Of a stretch of 64,000 bases of DNA, positions 18,858-28,076 are shown one piece after another. This stretch comes from Hungatella sp. (GTDB lineage Bacteria > Bacillota > Clostridia > Lachnospirales > Lachnospiraceae), in contig WASS01000029.1 of NCBI GenBank assembly GCA_009712635.1, forward strand, positions 1 to 64,000. The letters are read 5' to 3'. The first letter of the stretch is position 1, and each line of letters begins with the position of its first letter. The translations under genes and the position numbers were made by a program. The notes beneath the pieces are model-generated. The model was given only the letters and a program-made list of their open reading frames with translations, searched no databases and was not told the origin of the DNA.

Positions 18858-18899
18858 ACGGAGTTATCACCTGATATGCTCAAGTGGTAACTCCGTTTT
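18858..18899 (+). terminator. Intra-operon hairpin after the precursor genes
   Basis: ACGGAGTTATCAC at 18858-18870 pairs with GTGGTAACTCCGT at 18884-18896 (one G-T pair), followed by TTT. Placed between three precursor genes and the peptidase/exporter, it would keep precursor transcripts more abundant than the downstream genes. Confidence 0.75.
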
Positions 18900-18912
18900 A
18901 AGGAAGATAAGA

Positions 18913-19596
18913 ATGATAATAACAAAAATAATTCAAAAAGCTCTTGAAACTAAGGGTAGTTATAACATCAAGACACAAGGTTTTTCAATGCAACCTACAA
19001 TTAATGAAGGAGAATCCATTGAACTCATAAAGCCTTACCATCTAAAGCCAGGAGATATTATCTTGTTTGAAGTACAAAATACTCTTGTCCTTCATAGAAT
19101 TATAGAGATTTACGATCAGTATATTGTTACAAAAGGAGATAATCACGATTATTCTGATCACTATATTAGCAAAAAAAATATTATAGCTAAAACAGCTAAA
19201 TTCTTTGATGATCCTAAGCCAAGCAATACTTATAATTATAAGTTCAAAGGTATCACTTTCGTTTATTGGAACATAGAAAACATTTCAGATAAACTGGTTT
19301 TTCATCTAAAATTATATGGTATTAACCTTGTTAGAGAACAATTTCCAATAGACAAAATTCATCTTGCAGTCATTCCTGGGGCCGAAAAAAATTGTGATGT
19401 ACTTAAGGATTACATAGATAAATATGGAAGTGATAATATTGCATTACATTTTAATGCTAAAATTAGCAATACTCAAAGAGACGGTTTTTTGCTATTAGAG
19501 TCTTTTAAAGACTATTTTCGAATTGGCACTAGAATCTCTAATTTCATTTTGGATTGTGAAGATAGTATGTTTGTTGTGATGGGTAAGCTAATATAG
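18913..19596 (+). CDS. S24/S26-type peptidase, probable leader protease
   Basis: A 227-residue protein. Residues 1-95 carry the signal-peptidase-like core: GFSMQP with the presumed nucleophile Ser26, LHR near residue 60 and KGDNHDYSD near 75, a pattern closer to the Ser-His SipW branch than to the Ser-Lys type. There is no clear transmembrane segment. The C-terminal 130 residues are an unrecognised domain. Between precursors and exporter it is the best candidate for removing the leader; that is inference. Confidence 0.7.
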   Translation: MIITKIIQKALETKGSYNIKTQGFSMQPTINEGESIELIKPYHLKPGDIILFEVQNTLVLHRIIEIYDQYIVTKGDNHDYSDHYISKKNIIAKTAKFFDDPKPSNTYNYKFKGITFVYWNIENISDKLVFHLKLYGINLVREQFPIDKIHLAVIPGAEKNCDVLKDYIDKYGSDNIALHFNAKISNTQRDGFLLLESFKDYFRIGTRISNFILDCEDSMFVVMGKLI

Positions 19597-19612
19597 ATTG
19601 GAGGAGCTCTCT

Positions 19613-21313
19613 ATGAATACTATATCGAATTGTATAAATAAAAGGAAGTGGTATTACTTCCTTTTATTTATAGTGTTGATTATTAAAGCCAGCCTTGGTG
19701 CAGCATTAGCAATTATCCTACAAAAATTAATAGACTCTTTTAGCAATACTACAAAAGAAAAAATCATATTTAATACTACTTTTGTAGTGGGATATATTAT
19801 TGTTTTCGCATTAGTAAATATATTAAGCAGTTATTTGATTTCGCGGATAACAAAAGGAGTATTAATTGATATTAAGAGTCAAACAGTTAATAATATTCTC
19901 GGGTTATCTATTCCCGAATTCTCCTGTAAAAATACTGCTTCCTATATTTCGTTATTGACGAATCGCTTAGAAGATATTGAAACTGTGTATCTGAGTAGTA
20001 TTGTTGAGTTATTTGACATGGGAATAACACTATTAATATCTTTATTCGTTTTACTATACCTAAGTAGTGTTATTGGGGTGGTTGCTCTCATTTCAACTCT
20101 GTTAGCACTTCTTGTTCCTGCAATATTGTCTAGTGTTGGAAATTCTCTAAGATTAAAGTATTCAAAAGATCAAGAAGAGATGACAAAGTTTACAAAAGAT
20201 ATTTTAAATGGATTTGAACTTGTAAAAGGTTATGGCGTAGAAAAAAGCATATTAGATCAATATAATATAAAAAATAAAAAGATGGAAAATTCCAGATTTA
20301 ATTTAAACTTTATAAAAGGTCTAATAAGCGGAATAAGTATGCTATTTGGCTATATTGTTTTTTTTGCTGTGACGATTACTGGGCTTTTTTTATCATTAAA
20401 TACCTTACTTACTGTAGGTACATTAATCGCTTGCATAAATCTTAGTAATGGTTTAGTTAATCCTATTATGAACGGTATACAGCAAATTTTTTTGTTTAAA
20501 TCAATGTCTGGGATTAGAGAAAAATTTGATATAAAATCAAATAGGTCTAAGCAAGAGACAATTAGAATAAAAGAGCTTCAAGATCGAATTCTTCTAAAAA
20601 ATGTAAACTATTCTTATCCCGGGAAGAATGGGGTCCAAAATATTAATCTTGAATTTTTAAAGGGAAAAAAATATGCAATAGTGGGCAGCAGTGGCTCTGG
20701 AAAAAGTACAATACTCAAAATACTTGCTGGTCATCTATATGATTATGGCGGAGATATTTACATTGACGGTAATCAGCTCAAGCAAATAGACCGCAGAGAC
20801 CTTTCCAGGATATGTTCAACTGTTACCCAAACGCCGTTTTTATTTGATGCAACAATAGAGGACAATATAAGATTTTTTCAAGATATTAGTGATACAGATG
20901 TAAAAGGTTCTATTAATGCTGCTGGATTATCAGAATTTATTAATGGAAGAAAAGATTTTATAAAATTTCAAGTAGGAGAAGATGGTAATAATATATCAGG
21001 GGGCGAAAAACAGAGAATCGCAATTGCGAGGGCTTTTGCTCGAAATAGTGATATTATATTACTTGACGAAGCTACGAGTAACTTAGATAATAGTTTATCT
21101 AGAGCAATTGAAGAAATATTAATTAATTCAGAATCTACAATAATATCTGTTACTCATAAATTAAACGAGGAAATGTTAAAAAAATATAATATGATTATTG
21201 CAATGAATAATGGTTCAGTTATTGAAGTAGGCACTTTTGATACATTGTTATCAAAAAAAGGACTGTTCTATAGTCTTTATTACTTAGATAATATTAATGA
21301 TAAAAGTATTTAG
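19613..21313 (+). CDS. ABC exporter, fused membrane and ATPase domains
   Basis: A 566-residue half-transporter. The ATG at 19613 is preferred because GGAGGAG lies just upstream, inside the longer frame. The first 320 residues hold about six membrane segments. The ATPase has GSSGSGKST near residue 360, ISGGEKQR near 461 and ILLDEAT near 482. No C39 peptidase domain is present, consistent with a separate protease gene. Probable exporter of the CxC peptides. Confidence 0.88.
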   Translation: MNTISNCINKRKWYYFLLFIVLIIKASLGAALAIILQKLIDSFSNTTKEKIIFNTTFVVGYIIVFALVNILSSYLISRITKGVLIDIKSQTVNNILGLSIPEFSCKNTASYISLLTNRLEDIETVYLSSIVELFDMGITLLISLFVLLYLSSVIGVVALISTLLALLVPAILSSVGNSLRLKYSKDQEEMTKFTKDILNGFELVKGYGVEKSILDQYNIKNKKMENSRFNLNFIKGLISGISMLFGYIVFFAVTITGLFLSLNTLLTVGTLIACINLSNGLVNPIMNGIQQIFLFKSMSGIREKFDIKSNRSKQETIRIKELQDRILLKNVNYSYPGKNGVQNINLEFLKGKKYAIVGSSGSGKSTILKILAGHLYDYGGDIYIDGNQLKQIDRRDLSRICSTVTQTPFLFDATIEDNIRFFQDISDTDVKGSINAAGLSEFINGRKDFIKFQVGEDGNNISGGEKQRIAIARAFARNSDIILLDEATSNLDNSLSRAIEEILINSESTIISVTHKLNEEMLKKYNMIIAMNNGSVIEVGTFDTLLSKKGLFYSLYYLDNINDKSI

Positions 21314-21399
21314 CAAATAATTTTTTCTGTTACTAGCAATGTTTTATGTAAAAAATACTTGACTATATTATAATGAGAGAGGAAAGTATCAAGTTTGGA

Positions 21400-21502
21400 A
21401 GCCTAGAAAAACAGAGCATATTCTAGGCTAAACTGCTAAATATATACATGGGACAATTGTGAATCAAAGTGACGCGAAAGAGCTCTCTCGCTCACGAGAG
21501 CT
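21400..21502 (+). promoter_or_regulatory. Two stem-loops in the leader of the second ABC pair
   Basis: AGCCTAGAA (21400-21408) pairs with TTCTAGGCT (21421-21429), and AGCTCTC (21481-21487) with GAGAGCT (21496-21502). The 245-base gap before the ATPase gene suggests a structured, possibly regulatory leader. Confidence 0.5.
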
Positions 21503-21558
21503 AGGAAGTTGAAATATCGAATCCACCTTTTTAAATATTAATAGGAGGTGATTTAATA

Positions 21559-22329
21559 ATGAAAGAAATACTTAAAGTTAAGACATTAAAAAAGTATTAT
21601 GGAAATAAGAAAGGTAATATTGTAAAAGCAATTGATGATATTAGCTTTTCCATTAATAAAGGTGAATTTGTAGGAATTATGGGTTCATCTGGTTCTGGAA
21701 AAACAACTCTGTTGAATATAATTGCAACAATTGATAATCCTGACTCTGGTAATGTTTTTTTTAATAATGTAGATATATTACAATTGTCAGAAAAGGAACT
21801 TGCATTTTTTCGTGGAGAAAAAATTGGTTATGTTTTTCAAGATTATAACTTAATAAATACATTAACTGTTTTTGAAAATATTTCATTATCTCTAATTATG
21901 TTAAATAGATCTGTTTTGGACATAAAGGAACTTATTGAAGAAACAGCTCAAAAATTTGGTATATTTGATTTATTGGACAAATATCCATATGAAATCTCTG
22001 GAGGGCAAAGGCAACGATGTGCATGTGCAAGAGCTATTATTAAGGAACCCACTATTGTGTTAGCTGATGAACCAACAGGAGCACTTGACACAATATCATC
22101 CAAGGAACTAATGGATACATTAGGTGGAATGAATACAAAACTGAATAGTACAATTTTGTTAGTAACTCATGATGCTATTACTGCCAGCTATTGCCAAAAA
22201 GTATTGTTTTTAAAAGACGGTAAAATATTTAATACTATTTTAAAGGGTGATAAAAGTAAAAAGGACTTTTATATCGAAATTTTAGATGTCTTATCAATAT
22301 TGGGGGATGAATTTAATGATATGCGTTAA
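21559..22329 (+). CDS. ABC transporter ATPase, BceA/MacB type
   Basis: A 256-residue ATPase with GSSGSGKT near residue 41, ISGGQRQR near 147 and LADEPTGALD near 165, typical of the lipoprotein/antimicrobial-peptide family. GGAGGTG precedes ATG 21559. It overlaps the permease gene. In this context the pair probably removes or sheds the cluster's own peptide or other cell-wall-active peptides. Confidence 0.9.
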   Translation: MKEILKVKTLKKYYGNKKGNIVKAIDDISFSINKGEFVGIMGSSGSGKTTLLNIIATIDNPDSGNVFFNNVDILQLSEKELAFFRGEKIGYVFQDYNLINTLTVFENISLSLIMLNRSVLDIKELIEETAQKFGIFDLLDKYPYEISGGQRQRCACARAIIKEPTIVLADEPTGALDTISSKELMDTLGGMNTKLNSTILLVTHDAITASYCQKVLFLKDGKIFNTILKGDKSKKDFYIEILDVLSILGDEFNDMR

Positions 22330-23623
22330 GATTTCTCATAGTAACATTAAAAACAAAATAAAAGATTATTTAATATACCTTTTTACACTCACTGCACTTG
22401 CAGTATTAATGCTTTCTGCTTTTATGATAACCCTTCTCCCCTCTATCAATAAAAATGCAGATGGTGAATTTGCCTCAAATTCACTACCGGCTATTGTTAG
22501 TTTAGTCCTTTTTTCATTAATGATATACATGAATAGGTTTATGCTAAAAAAACAAAGCCAAGAGTTGGCTATATATATGTTATCTGGTATACAGAAAAAA
22601 CACATATGTTTTATATATATTTATGAGCATTTGTTGTTTGGTGCAATTGCTCTTGTCTTTGGCACGCTAATCGGTAGTATTGCTATTATATTCTTGGAAA
22701 ATGTATATGAAGCTAATGTGAGCGTACAAGAGTTTTTTTTAGCTATAGTACAATCAGTATTATTTTTCAGCTTTGCTTTTATTTTATCAGTTTTGTTTAC
22801 GGTATTAGCTATCCCCAAAATGACAATTAGAGGGTTAATGCATTTACAGAATTATAATGAAAAATTAAACATTTCTAGAACTCTCATTTGGAAGTACTTT
22901 ATCATCACTATTGTTTCTTTGAGAATTATTGTTCTTCAAGTTTCATTTTTCAACCCTTTTGCTGCATCTACAATAGTTTTATCTATAGGACTATTTCTTT
23001 TCTTCGGATATAGTGCTCTTATATGTTACATACAATACTGCAGAGAGCATCGTAAGAAGTTTTTTACTAAAAATAAAATTGTATATTTAGTCGGTAATTT
23101 TATGTCCAGGATAAAAACTATGATTTATATGTCCACTGTTATTTCATCATGTGTAGTAATGATTATGGTTTCTTTTATTGCTGGTTGGATATTTACTCAT
23201 AGTCAAGGAATATTATTTGGTGATGATGGAAATGACTTTATTATGGGATTTATGCAATTTTACATTGCAATACTATTCACTTTAATACTATTTTCTATCA
23301 TTGCTTTGCAACAAATTATCGATACGAAAGAGCATCACAACAAATTAAATGTTCTTAGACAACTTGGTGCAAATAATAGCGATATTAATAAATTATTATT
23401 ACAACAAGTTATTGTTAATTTTACGATTCCTGTATTATTAGCGTTTGTATTACTAGTTGTTTTAATTTATCCAATCCATATGCAGCTTAAAGAAGTAATT
23501 ACAAATACAACTCTGCTTGCAGGGGCTTCGATTTTTACTTGCATATTTATTTTATTATACGGTATTTATATAGTTGTTACATACATTAGTCTTAAAAATT
23601 TAGATAATAAGATATGGAACTGA
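22316..23623 (+). CDS. FtsX-like ABC permease, BceB type, short
   Basis: About 435 residues from ATG 22316, chosen because GGGGGATGA lies at suitable distance. Several membrane segments are clear: one near the N-terminus, a repeated FtsX-like block with LAIYMLSGIQKKHI, and a C-terminal block with NKLNVLRQLGANNSDINKLL. BceB proteins usually exceed 600 residues with a large external loop; that loop seems absent or reduced. Partner of the preceding ATPase; probable self-protection. Confidence 0.8.
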   Translation: MICVKISHSNIKNKIKDYLIYLFTLTALAVLMLSAFMITLLPSINKNADGEFASNSLPAIVSLVLFSLMIYMNRFMLKKQSQELAIYMLSGIQKKHICFIYIYEHLLFGAIALVFGTLIGSIAIIFLENVYEANVSVQEFFLAIVQSVLFFSFAFILSVLFTVLAIPKMTIRGLMHLQNYNEKLNISRTLIWKYFIITIVSLRIIVLQVSFFNPFAASTIVLSIGLFLFFGYSALICYIQYCREHRKKFFTKNKIVYLVGNFMSRIKTMIYMSTVISSCVVMIMVSFIAGWIFTHSQGILFGDDGNDFIMGFMQFYIAILFTLILFSIIALQQIIDTKEHHNKLNVLRQLGANNSDINKLLLQQVIVNFTIPVLLAFVLLVVLIYPIHMQLKEVITNTTLLAGASIFTCIFILLYGIYIVVTYISLKNLDNKIWN

Positions 23624-23762
23624 ATTTAGCTCTTCCACGGATGAAATAGGATAGTTGGATGCAAAATCTTTCCATATAGCTTTTTGTTCGCTTTGATAGC
23701 CAACGCACAGAGATTTTGTTCAATTCTAATTTCTCGGTGCATATCCATTTTTGAAAGTCGCC

Positions 23763-23806
23763 TTGACAAAAAAATAAGAATGAGATAATATAGTTGATAT
23801 TATCAA
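23763..23806 (+). promoter_or_regulatory. Promoter with MarR-type palindromic operator
   Basis: TTGACA (23763-23768), 17 bases, TAATAT (23786-23791), directly followed by TTGATA-T-TATCAA (23794-23806), a perfect 6-bp inverted repeat over the expected start site. The downstream gene encodes a MarR domain, so autorepression is likely. Confidence 0.75.
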
Positions 23807-23824
23807 TTATTTTGGAGGCGAGGT

Positions 23825-24727
23825 ATGAATAAAGAGGAAATGATAAGAAAAGAGATACGATTAATTGTGAGGGAATTAGGTTTATTAAATCACAATTGCT
23901 TTAATTCAGGCTTGACACTTGCACAAGCACATATATTAAATTATCTAAAGCAAAACGGAAAGACTCCTTTTAATGAATTGTTGATAAACCTGGGTATTGA
24001 TAAGGCTTCATTTAGTAGAATAATTAGTAATCTGGAAGAAAAAAAATATTTAGAATTAAAAAAATCCGAAGATGATAAGAGAATGAAAGATATTTATCTT
24101 TTACCATTAGGTTTGACAACTATTAATGATGGAGATTATAAAGCAAATACATTTATGAATGAAATTTTAGATTTAGGAGATAGCGAGGACATAGACAATA
24201 TTGTTAGGGCATTTAGAGTATTTCGTATTCTTGCATTAAAAAACAATCTTAGAAAGAATGATTCTAGAATTTTAATTGAAAAAATATCAGAAAACCATAT
24301 GGATAATTCAATAAAATTAGCAACTGAAGTATTTACTAATGAGCAGGGTATCCCGGCAGAATCAATTGCAATTGACGCTAATTTAAAACCAATCTGGTGG
24401 TGTGCAAGAGTAGGAGAAGATGTTATTGGGGTTGTTGCAACATGGAAAGAAAAAGATAAATGGAAATGGGGAAGATTTGCTATTGATAAAAGACTGAGAG
24501 GTTTAGGTATTGGTCAAAAAATGGCTATTTATTCATTAAAAGAGATATTTAGACAATATACAGATGAGTTATATATTGAAGCAAGAGAAGTAACTAAAAA
24601 TATGTTAATAAAATTTGGATGCAAAGTTATTGGAGAAACAGAAGATTTTTATGGCGAAGCCATAACACCAATATTATTAAACAAAGAATTGTTTGATGAA
24701 CATTTGAAGAATTATATTAACTCATAA
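23825..24727 (+). CDS. MarR regulator fused to GNAT acetyltransferase
   Basis: A 300-residue fusion. Residues 1-145 are a MarR winged helix (LTLAQAHILNYLKQNG, then a recognition helix DKASFSRIISNLEEKKYL). Residues 155-290 are a GNAT fold with the acetyl-CoA loop region RGLGIGQKMA. GGAGGCGAGG precedes the start. MarR-GNAT fusions are known, but the substrate is not evident. It could regulate the adjacent ABC genes or acetylate a small molecule. Confidence 0.85.
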   Translation: MNKEEMIRKEIRLIVRELGLLNHNCFNSGLTLAQAHILNYLKQNGKTPFNELLINLGIDKASFSRIISNLEEKKYLELKKSEDDKRMKDIYLLPLGLTTINDGDYKANTFMNEILDLGDSEDIDNIVRAFRVFRILALKNNLRKNDSRILIEKISENHMDNSIKLATEVFTNEQGIPAESIAIDANLKPIWWCARVGEDVIGVVATWKEKDKWKWGRFAIDKRLRGLGIGQKMAIYSLKEIFRQYTDELYIEAREVTKNMLIKFGCKVIGETEDFYGEAITPILLNKELFDEHLKNYINS

Positions 24728-25132
24728 AATTATTGGAAATAAGAATAAAAATAAGAAAAGTAAATAAGCGGATTTTGAATAATAGCAAATTTTACAATAG
24801 TTCTTAGTAAGGTAGATAGGAGATAGTTTATATAAAACAGGGGCAGTACTATATCGTTTTTTCATTAAGTATTAGTTAATATATTGCCTACGCCAAGGCA
24901 CAAATGTGTCATTCAGGAATCATGATCACCGCATCGACACATTTTGAGACGGTAGTCTTGATGTCGTAGGTGAACGATTGAATGCACGCAACGCTATGAT
25001 ATTATCTCTTTATCTAATTTGTAAAGTTCCACGTTTAAGGGCAGAAACCAAAAAATCAGGTTCTGCCCTTTAATAGTTACCAACATATCTACATCGGTTT
25101 AATAAGTTTTACGGAACTTAAAATGCTCTCTA
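24728..25132. other. Intergenic stretch with a strong bidirectional terminator
   Basis: No gene is visible. AAGGGCAGAA at 25037-25046 pairs with TTCTGCCCTT at 25061-25070 around a 14-base A-rich loop, serving the converging genes on both sides. Confidence 0.7.
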
Positions 25133-27733
25133 TTATTGATCTGTTCTTGTCCCCTTGTTAAATCCGTGAACTTCACAGTAACAAAGATATTTAAGTTTTT
25201 CTATCTTAAAATATGAGTTTGCCAAAACTTTTGGGATTGCTTTCATATCTTCAATTATACGATTGATTTCTTCTTGCGGAAGATCATCCCAGGGGACTAA
25301 ATTAGGATGAGTTTTATTCTGCTCATCAATCGTTAATCCATAAGTCCATCCCTGCTCTTTTTTTTCAAGAGACCAGCGCTTATGTTCGTAATCAGCTAAA
25401 ATATACAATTCCCTTTCAGAAAATTCTACTACTTCAGGTTTTTCTAAAACGGATATTACATCATAATCTATTTTGCGTAATGAATTAGGTATATGCAATA
25501 CTTTATTTCGCATAGATTTTTTGTATGCATCATCCAGCTCATCCCATGTATGCATACAAGTTAATTCTAAGCTGCATTTTTCTAGATTCAGTTCTCTATA
25601 ACTGTTATGAAGATCTTCGGCAAGCTTTTCTGTTTTTTCACAGTAAAATGTATCCTGCATCAAATGACGCAAAAATTCTTCTTTATCCACATGCAGATTG
25701 AGCTGTTCCTTAGAGGGAAGATGTGATTGTTCCCATTTCTTTGCACTGCTTAATGTACTCATTTCCATGATGGCTTCCATGGATCTGGTTTCATGCTTGT
25801 ACCTGTCAACTTTCAGCATGGCACGTACGATTCCATTATCAATTTGAGCTTCTCCTCTGTCGTTGATAAGATGAGGTGTTTTACGTACCAGCATGGAGCG
25901 TAATAACATTGCTCTGCGGATGATAAATAATTGATCCCAATCTTCATCTGTTTGATTAGGACCAAGAATATTTACATAACCCCTCAGTCGGCTAATAAAG
26001 TCCGGTCCCTTAGTATTCTGGAAATCTTTCATAAACTGTTTATATTCATCACCATCTATTATCTCTTCACCACAAAATTGTTTGAAAGTACTGCTTGTAC
26101 CACCGGCAAATACGAAAATTGCTTTCCCGATCGGATGAATAGAATCTCGTTCTCGAAAGACGCCATCCTGCATAGGTGCCAGGAAATACTTTAGCCAACC
26201 AAGTTTTCCCTGGAAGAAAGAATCGAATTCATCGAAAAAAACAAGCGGAAGTTTTCCCTTCAATGACAGATCTCTTACTCTTTGAAAAGCCGCGATCAAA
26301 TCAGTAACAGAACCAAATTGAGATAAATTAAAATCAATTTTCTCAATCAGGTTTGGAGATATACTTGAAGCGACTTCTGTAATACCAAAGGATTTCCCTG
26401 ATCCTGGAGTACCAAAAACAGCAATGGAAAGAGGGCGATTTACCTTAGTGGTAGAGATATACTCTGTCATCAAATTTTTAATACTGTGATATGCCTCTAT
26501 TTCAGTTCTGTCCACGACTTTCAAATTTCCGAATTCTGCAATAGGTATGAACCGAAGAGCACTTTTTTCACCGTTCTTGACAATATCATATGCGATATCA
26601 GATAAATTTGTTGAACTTTTATCCTTTATAATGTACCAGCAGGACTGACAGTTAGGGTTATTAGAATTACGAATCAGTACATCCTGTATGTGTTCTTTGT
26701 AAATAAAATCATGTTTCTTTTCTGTAAAAATTGAAGGATTAGGAAAAGGATTAACTTCAATATTTTCTCCGTACCCCAATGAAAAATATTTCTGAGCTGC
26801 AACGATTCCTTCGCGAATCCCATACTCAAGACTATTGAATTTGTTTCTGGGATTTGTTTCTGAAACAATTGCTCGTGCAATTCCGGCTACAAAGCAGGAA
26901 GTTAATCCATACATTTTACCGTTATTTTCCTCGATAAATTCTCCTTCAAACTTATTTGTTAGAAAAAATAAACGAGATTGAGAGGTTTCTCCGGTTTTTT
27001 TGTAATAGATGGCCCCTTCCAACCCGAACGGTATGATTAAGTAGTGACAATTTGATAAAAAATTAAGGTTAGGATTATTGTTAATTTGCCATACAAAATC
27101 TAACGCCGTTTTCTCCCAGGAAAGGCCTCGGCTTATGTTGACTCCTTGCGAACGAAAATCGTCTCCGTTAATAATAACTATGGTATTTTCTATATGATTT
27201 TTTAATACATGCTTCCATAGCGGGCTAGAGAAATTTGCGCTATTTGTTTTATATAATATGATCGGTGATCTCTGATTTGATTTTATGGCTAGTGGCCAAA
27301 ATTCTTCATTAGAATTAAAGCCGTTATTTTCATCATCTATTATAACCAGTTCAGAATTTGCATTATCGTTTAGAATAGGAAGCAACGTAGGTGTACCGAA
27401 AGAAGGTCCGGTGTATCCTAAAAATTGCTTTACCCTGTAGGTCTTATTATTTTTTGTTGCGTCCACGGGGAATAGATCCATTTCCATAGATGAACGAAGC
27501 ATATCTTTGTGTAAGCGGTCTTCAGCTTGTAATTGTGGAGCTAGTATCGTGGCAGAGGTTGACATAGATACGAGTTTTGATAACAATAGTGCCCCACCAT
27601 CTTTTAAAGTGCTGTGAACATAAGGATAATGTTGCCAGCTCAGACCTTTGGTACATTTTTCATGAGTGCTCCATTGAAGCTGTTGGATACTGATATCACC
27701 GGCTACACTGATTAATTTATTATTTTTGCTCAT
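25133..27733 (-). CDS. Large AAA+ ATPase with C-terminal RyR domain
   Basis: An 866-residue protein. Residues 1-310 resemble a ribokinase-like fold (opening ISVAGDISI; later INGDD and ISRGLSWEKTALDF). Near 374 lies a CQSC pair. An AAA+ ATPase follows, with Walker A GTPGSGKS near 440 and Walker B LPLVFFDEFDSF near 498. Residues about 775-850 are an RyR domain (DYEHKRW, EKKEQGWTYG, HPNLVPWDDLP). Bacterial RyR domains have been proposed to sense nucleotides in conflict systems. It stands alone, convergent with the MarR-GNAT gene. Probable defence or signalling ATPase; the effector is not obvious. Confidence 0.75.
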   Translation of the reverse strand: MSKNNKLISVAGDISIQQLQWSTHEKCTKGLSWQHYPYVHSTLKDGGALLLSKLVSMSTSATILAPQLQAEDRLHKDMLRSSMEMDLFPVDATKNNKTYRVKQFLGYTGPSFGTPTLLPILNDNANSELVIIDDENNGFNSNEEFWPLAIKSNQRSPIILYKTNSANFSSPLWKHVLKNHIENTIVIINGDDFRSQGVNISRGLSWEKTALDFVWQINNNPNLNFLSNCHYLIIPFGLEGAIYYKKTGETSQSRLFFLTNKFEGEFIEENNGKMYGLTSCFVAGIARAIVSETNPRNKFNSLEYGIREGIVAAQKYFSLGYGENIEVNPFPNPSIFTEKKHDFIYKEHIQDVLIRNSNNPNCQSCWYIIKDKSSTNLSDIAYDIVKNGEKSALRFIPIAEFGNLKVVDRTEIEAYHSIKNLMTEYISTTKVNRPLSIAVFGTPGSGKSFGITEVASSISPNLIEKIDFNLSQFGSVTDLIAAFQRVRDLSLKGKLPLVFFDEFDSFFQGKLGWLKYFLAPMQDGVFRERDSIHPIGKAIFVFAGGTSSTFKQFCGEEIIDGDEYKQFMKDFQNTKGPDFISRLRGYVNILGPNQTDEDWDQLFIIRRAMLLRSMLVRKTPHLINDRGEAQIDNGIVRAMLKVDRYKHETRSMEAIMEMSTLSSAKKWEQSHLPSKEQLNLHVDKEEFLRHLMQDTFYCEKTEKLAEDLHNSYRELNLEKCSLELTCMHTWDELDDAYKKSMRNKVLHIPNSLRKIDYDVISVLEKPEVVEFSERELYILADYEHKRWSLEKKEQGWTYGLTIDEQNKTHPNLVPWDDLPQEEINRIIEDMKAIPKVLANSYFKIEKLKYLCYCEVHGFNKGTRTDQ

Positions 27734-27792
27734 ATTTTTAATCCTTTTACAAGATAATATTTTTCTTAAATGTATGATTTTAAGTTACAGTT

Positions 27793-27820
27793 AGTATATA
27801 ACATAAAGACTGGATTGCAA
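27793..27820 (-). promoter_or_regulatory. Putative promoter of the AAA-RyR gene
   Basis: On the minus strand TTGCAA (27820-27815), 16 bases, TATACT (27798-27793), about 60 bases before the start codon. Confidence 0.4.
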
Positions 27821-27911
27821 AATTGTTTTTACCCAAATTCCTCACATAAATAAATTGAGTGAGAGATTAAAGAATTGATACAAGTTTATCTGACTGGGAG
27901 GAGCAATAAGT

Positions 27912-28076
27912 ATGATGGACAAAGAATGACATATTTATGCGTATTTTGCCCGTTTCATAGATGATAAAGGGGGGTGGAGGAATGTGACTCCGAAATGGGA
28001 ATTTCATGCAGGAAAATCCAAAGGTATCAGGACAGCAAATATTGATGCCTTTGTTTTAAAACTCCATTCATCTTGA
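27912..28076 (+). pseudogene. Short ORF with in-frame TGA
   Basis: GGGAGGAG precedes ATG 27912; the frame meets TGA at codon 6 (27927-27929), then stays open for 48 codons (HIYAYFARFIDDKGGW, then TPKWEFHAGKSKG and RTANIDAF) to TGA at 28074. The amino-acid pattern looks like a real small protein, unidentified. It overlaps the tail of the TetR gene on the other strand by 9 bases. Confidence 0.35.

Noticed and set aside
24890-25000. Possible insertion-sequence end in the intergenic stretch
   Set aside because: Some repeated words such as GACACATTTTGA appear, but I could not find matching inverted ends or a transposase remnant.
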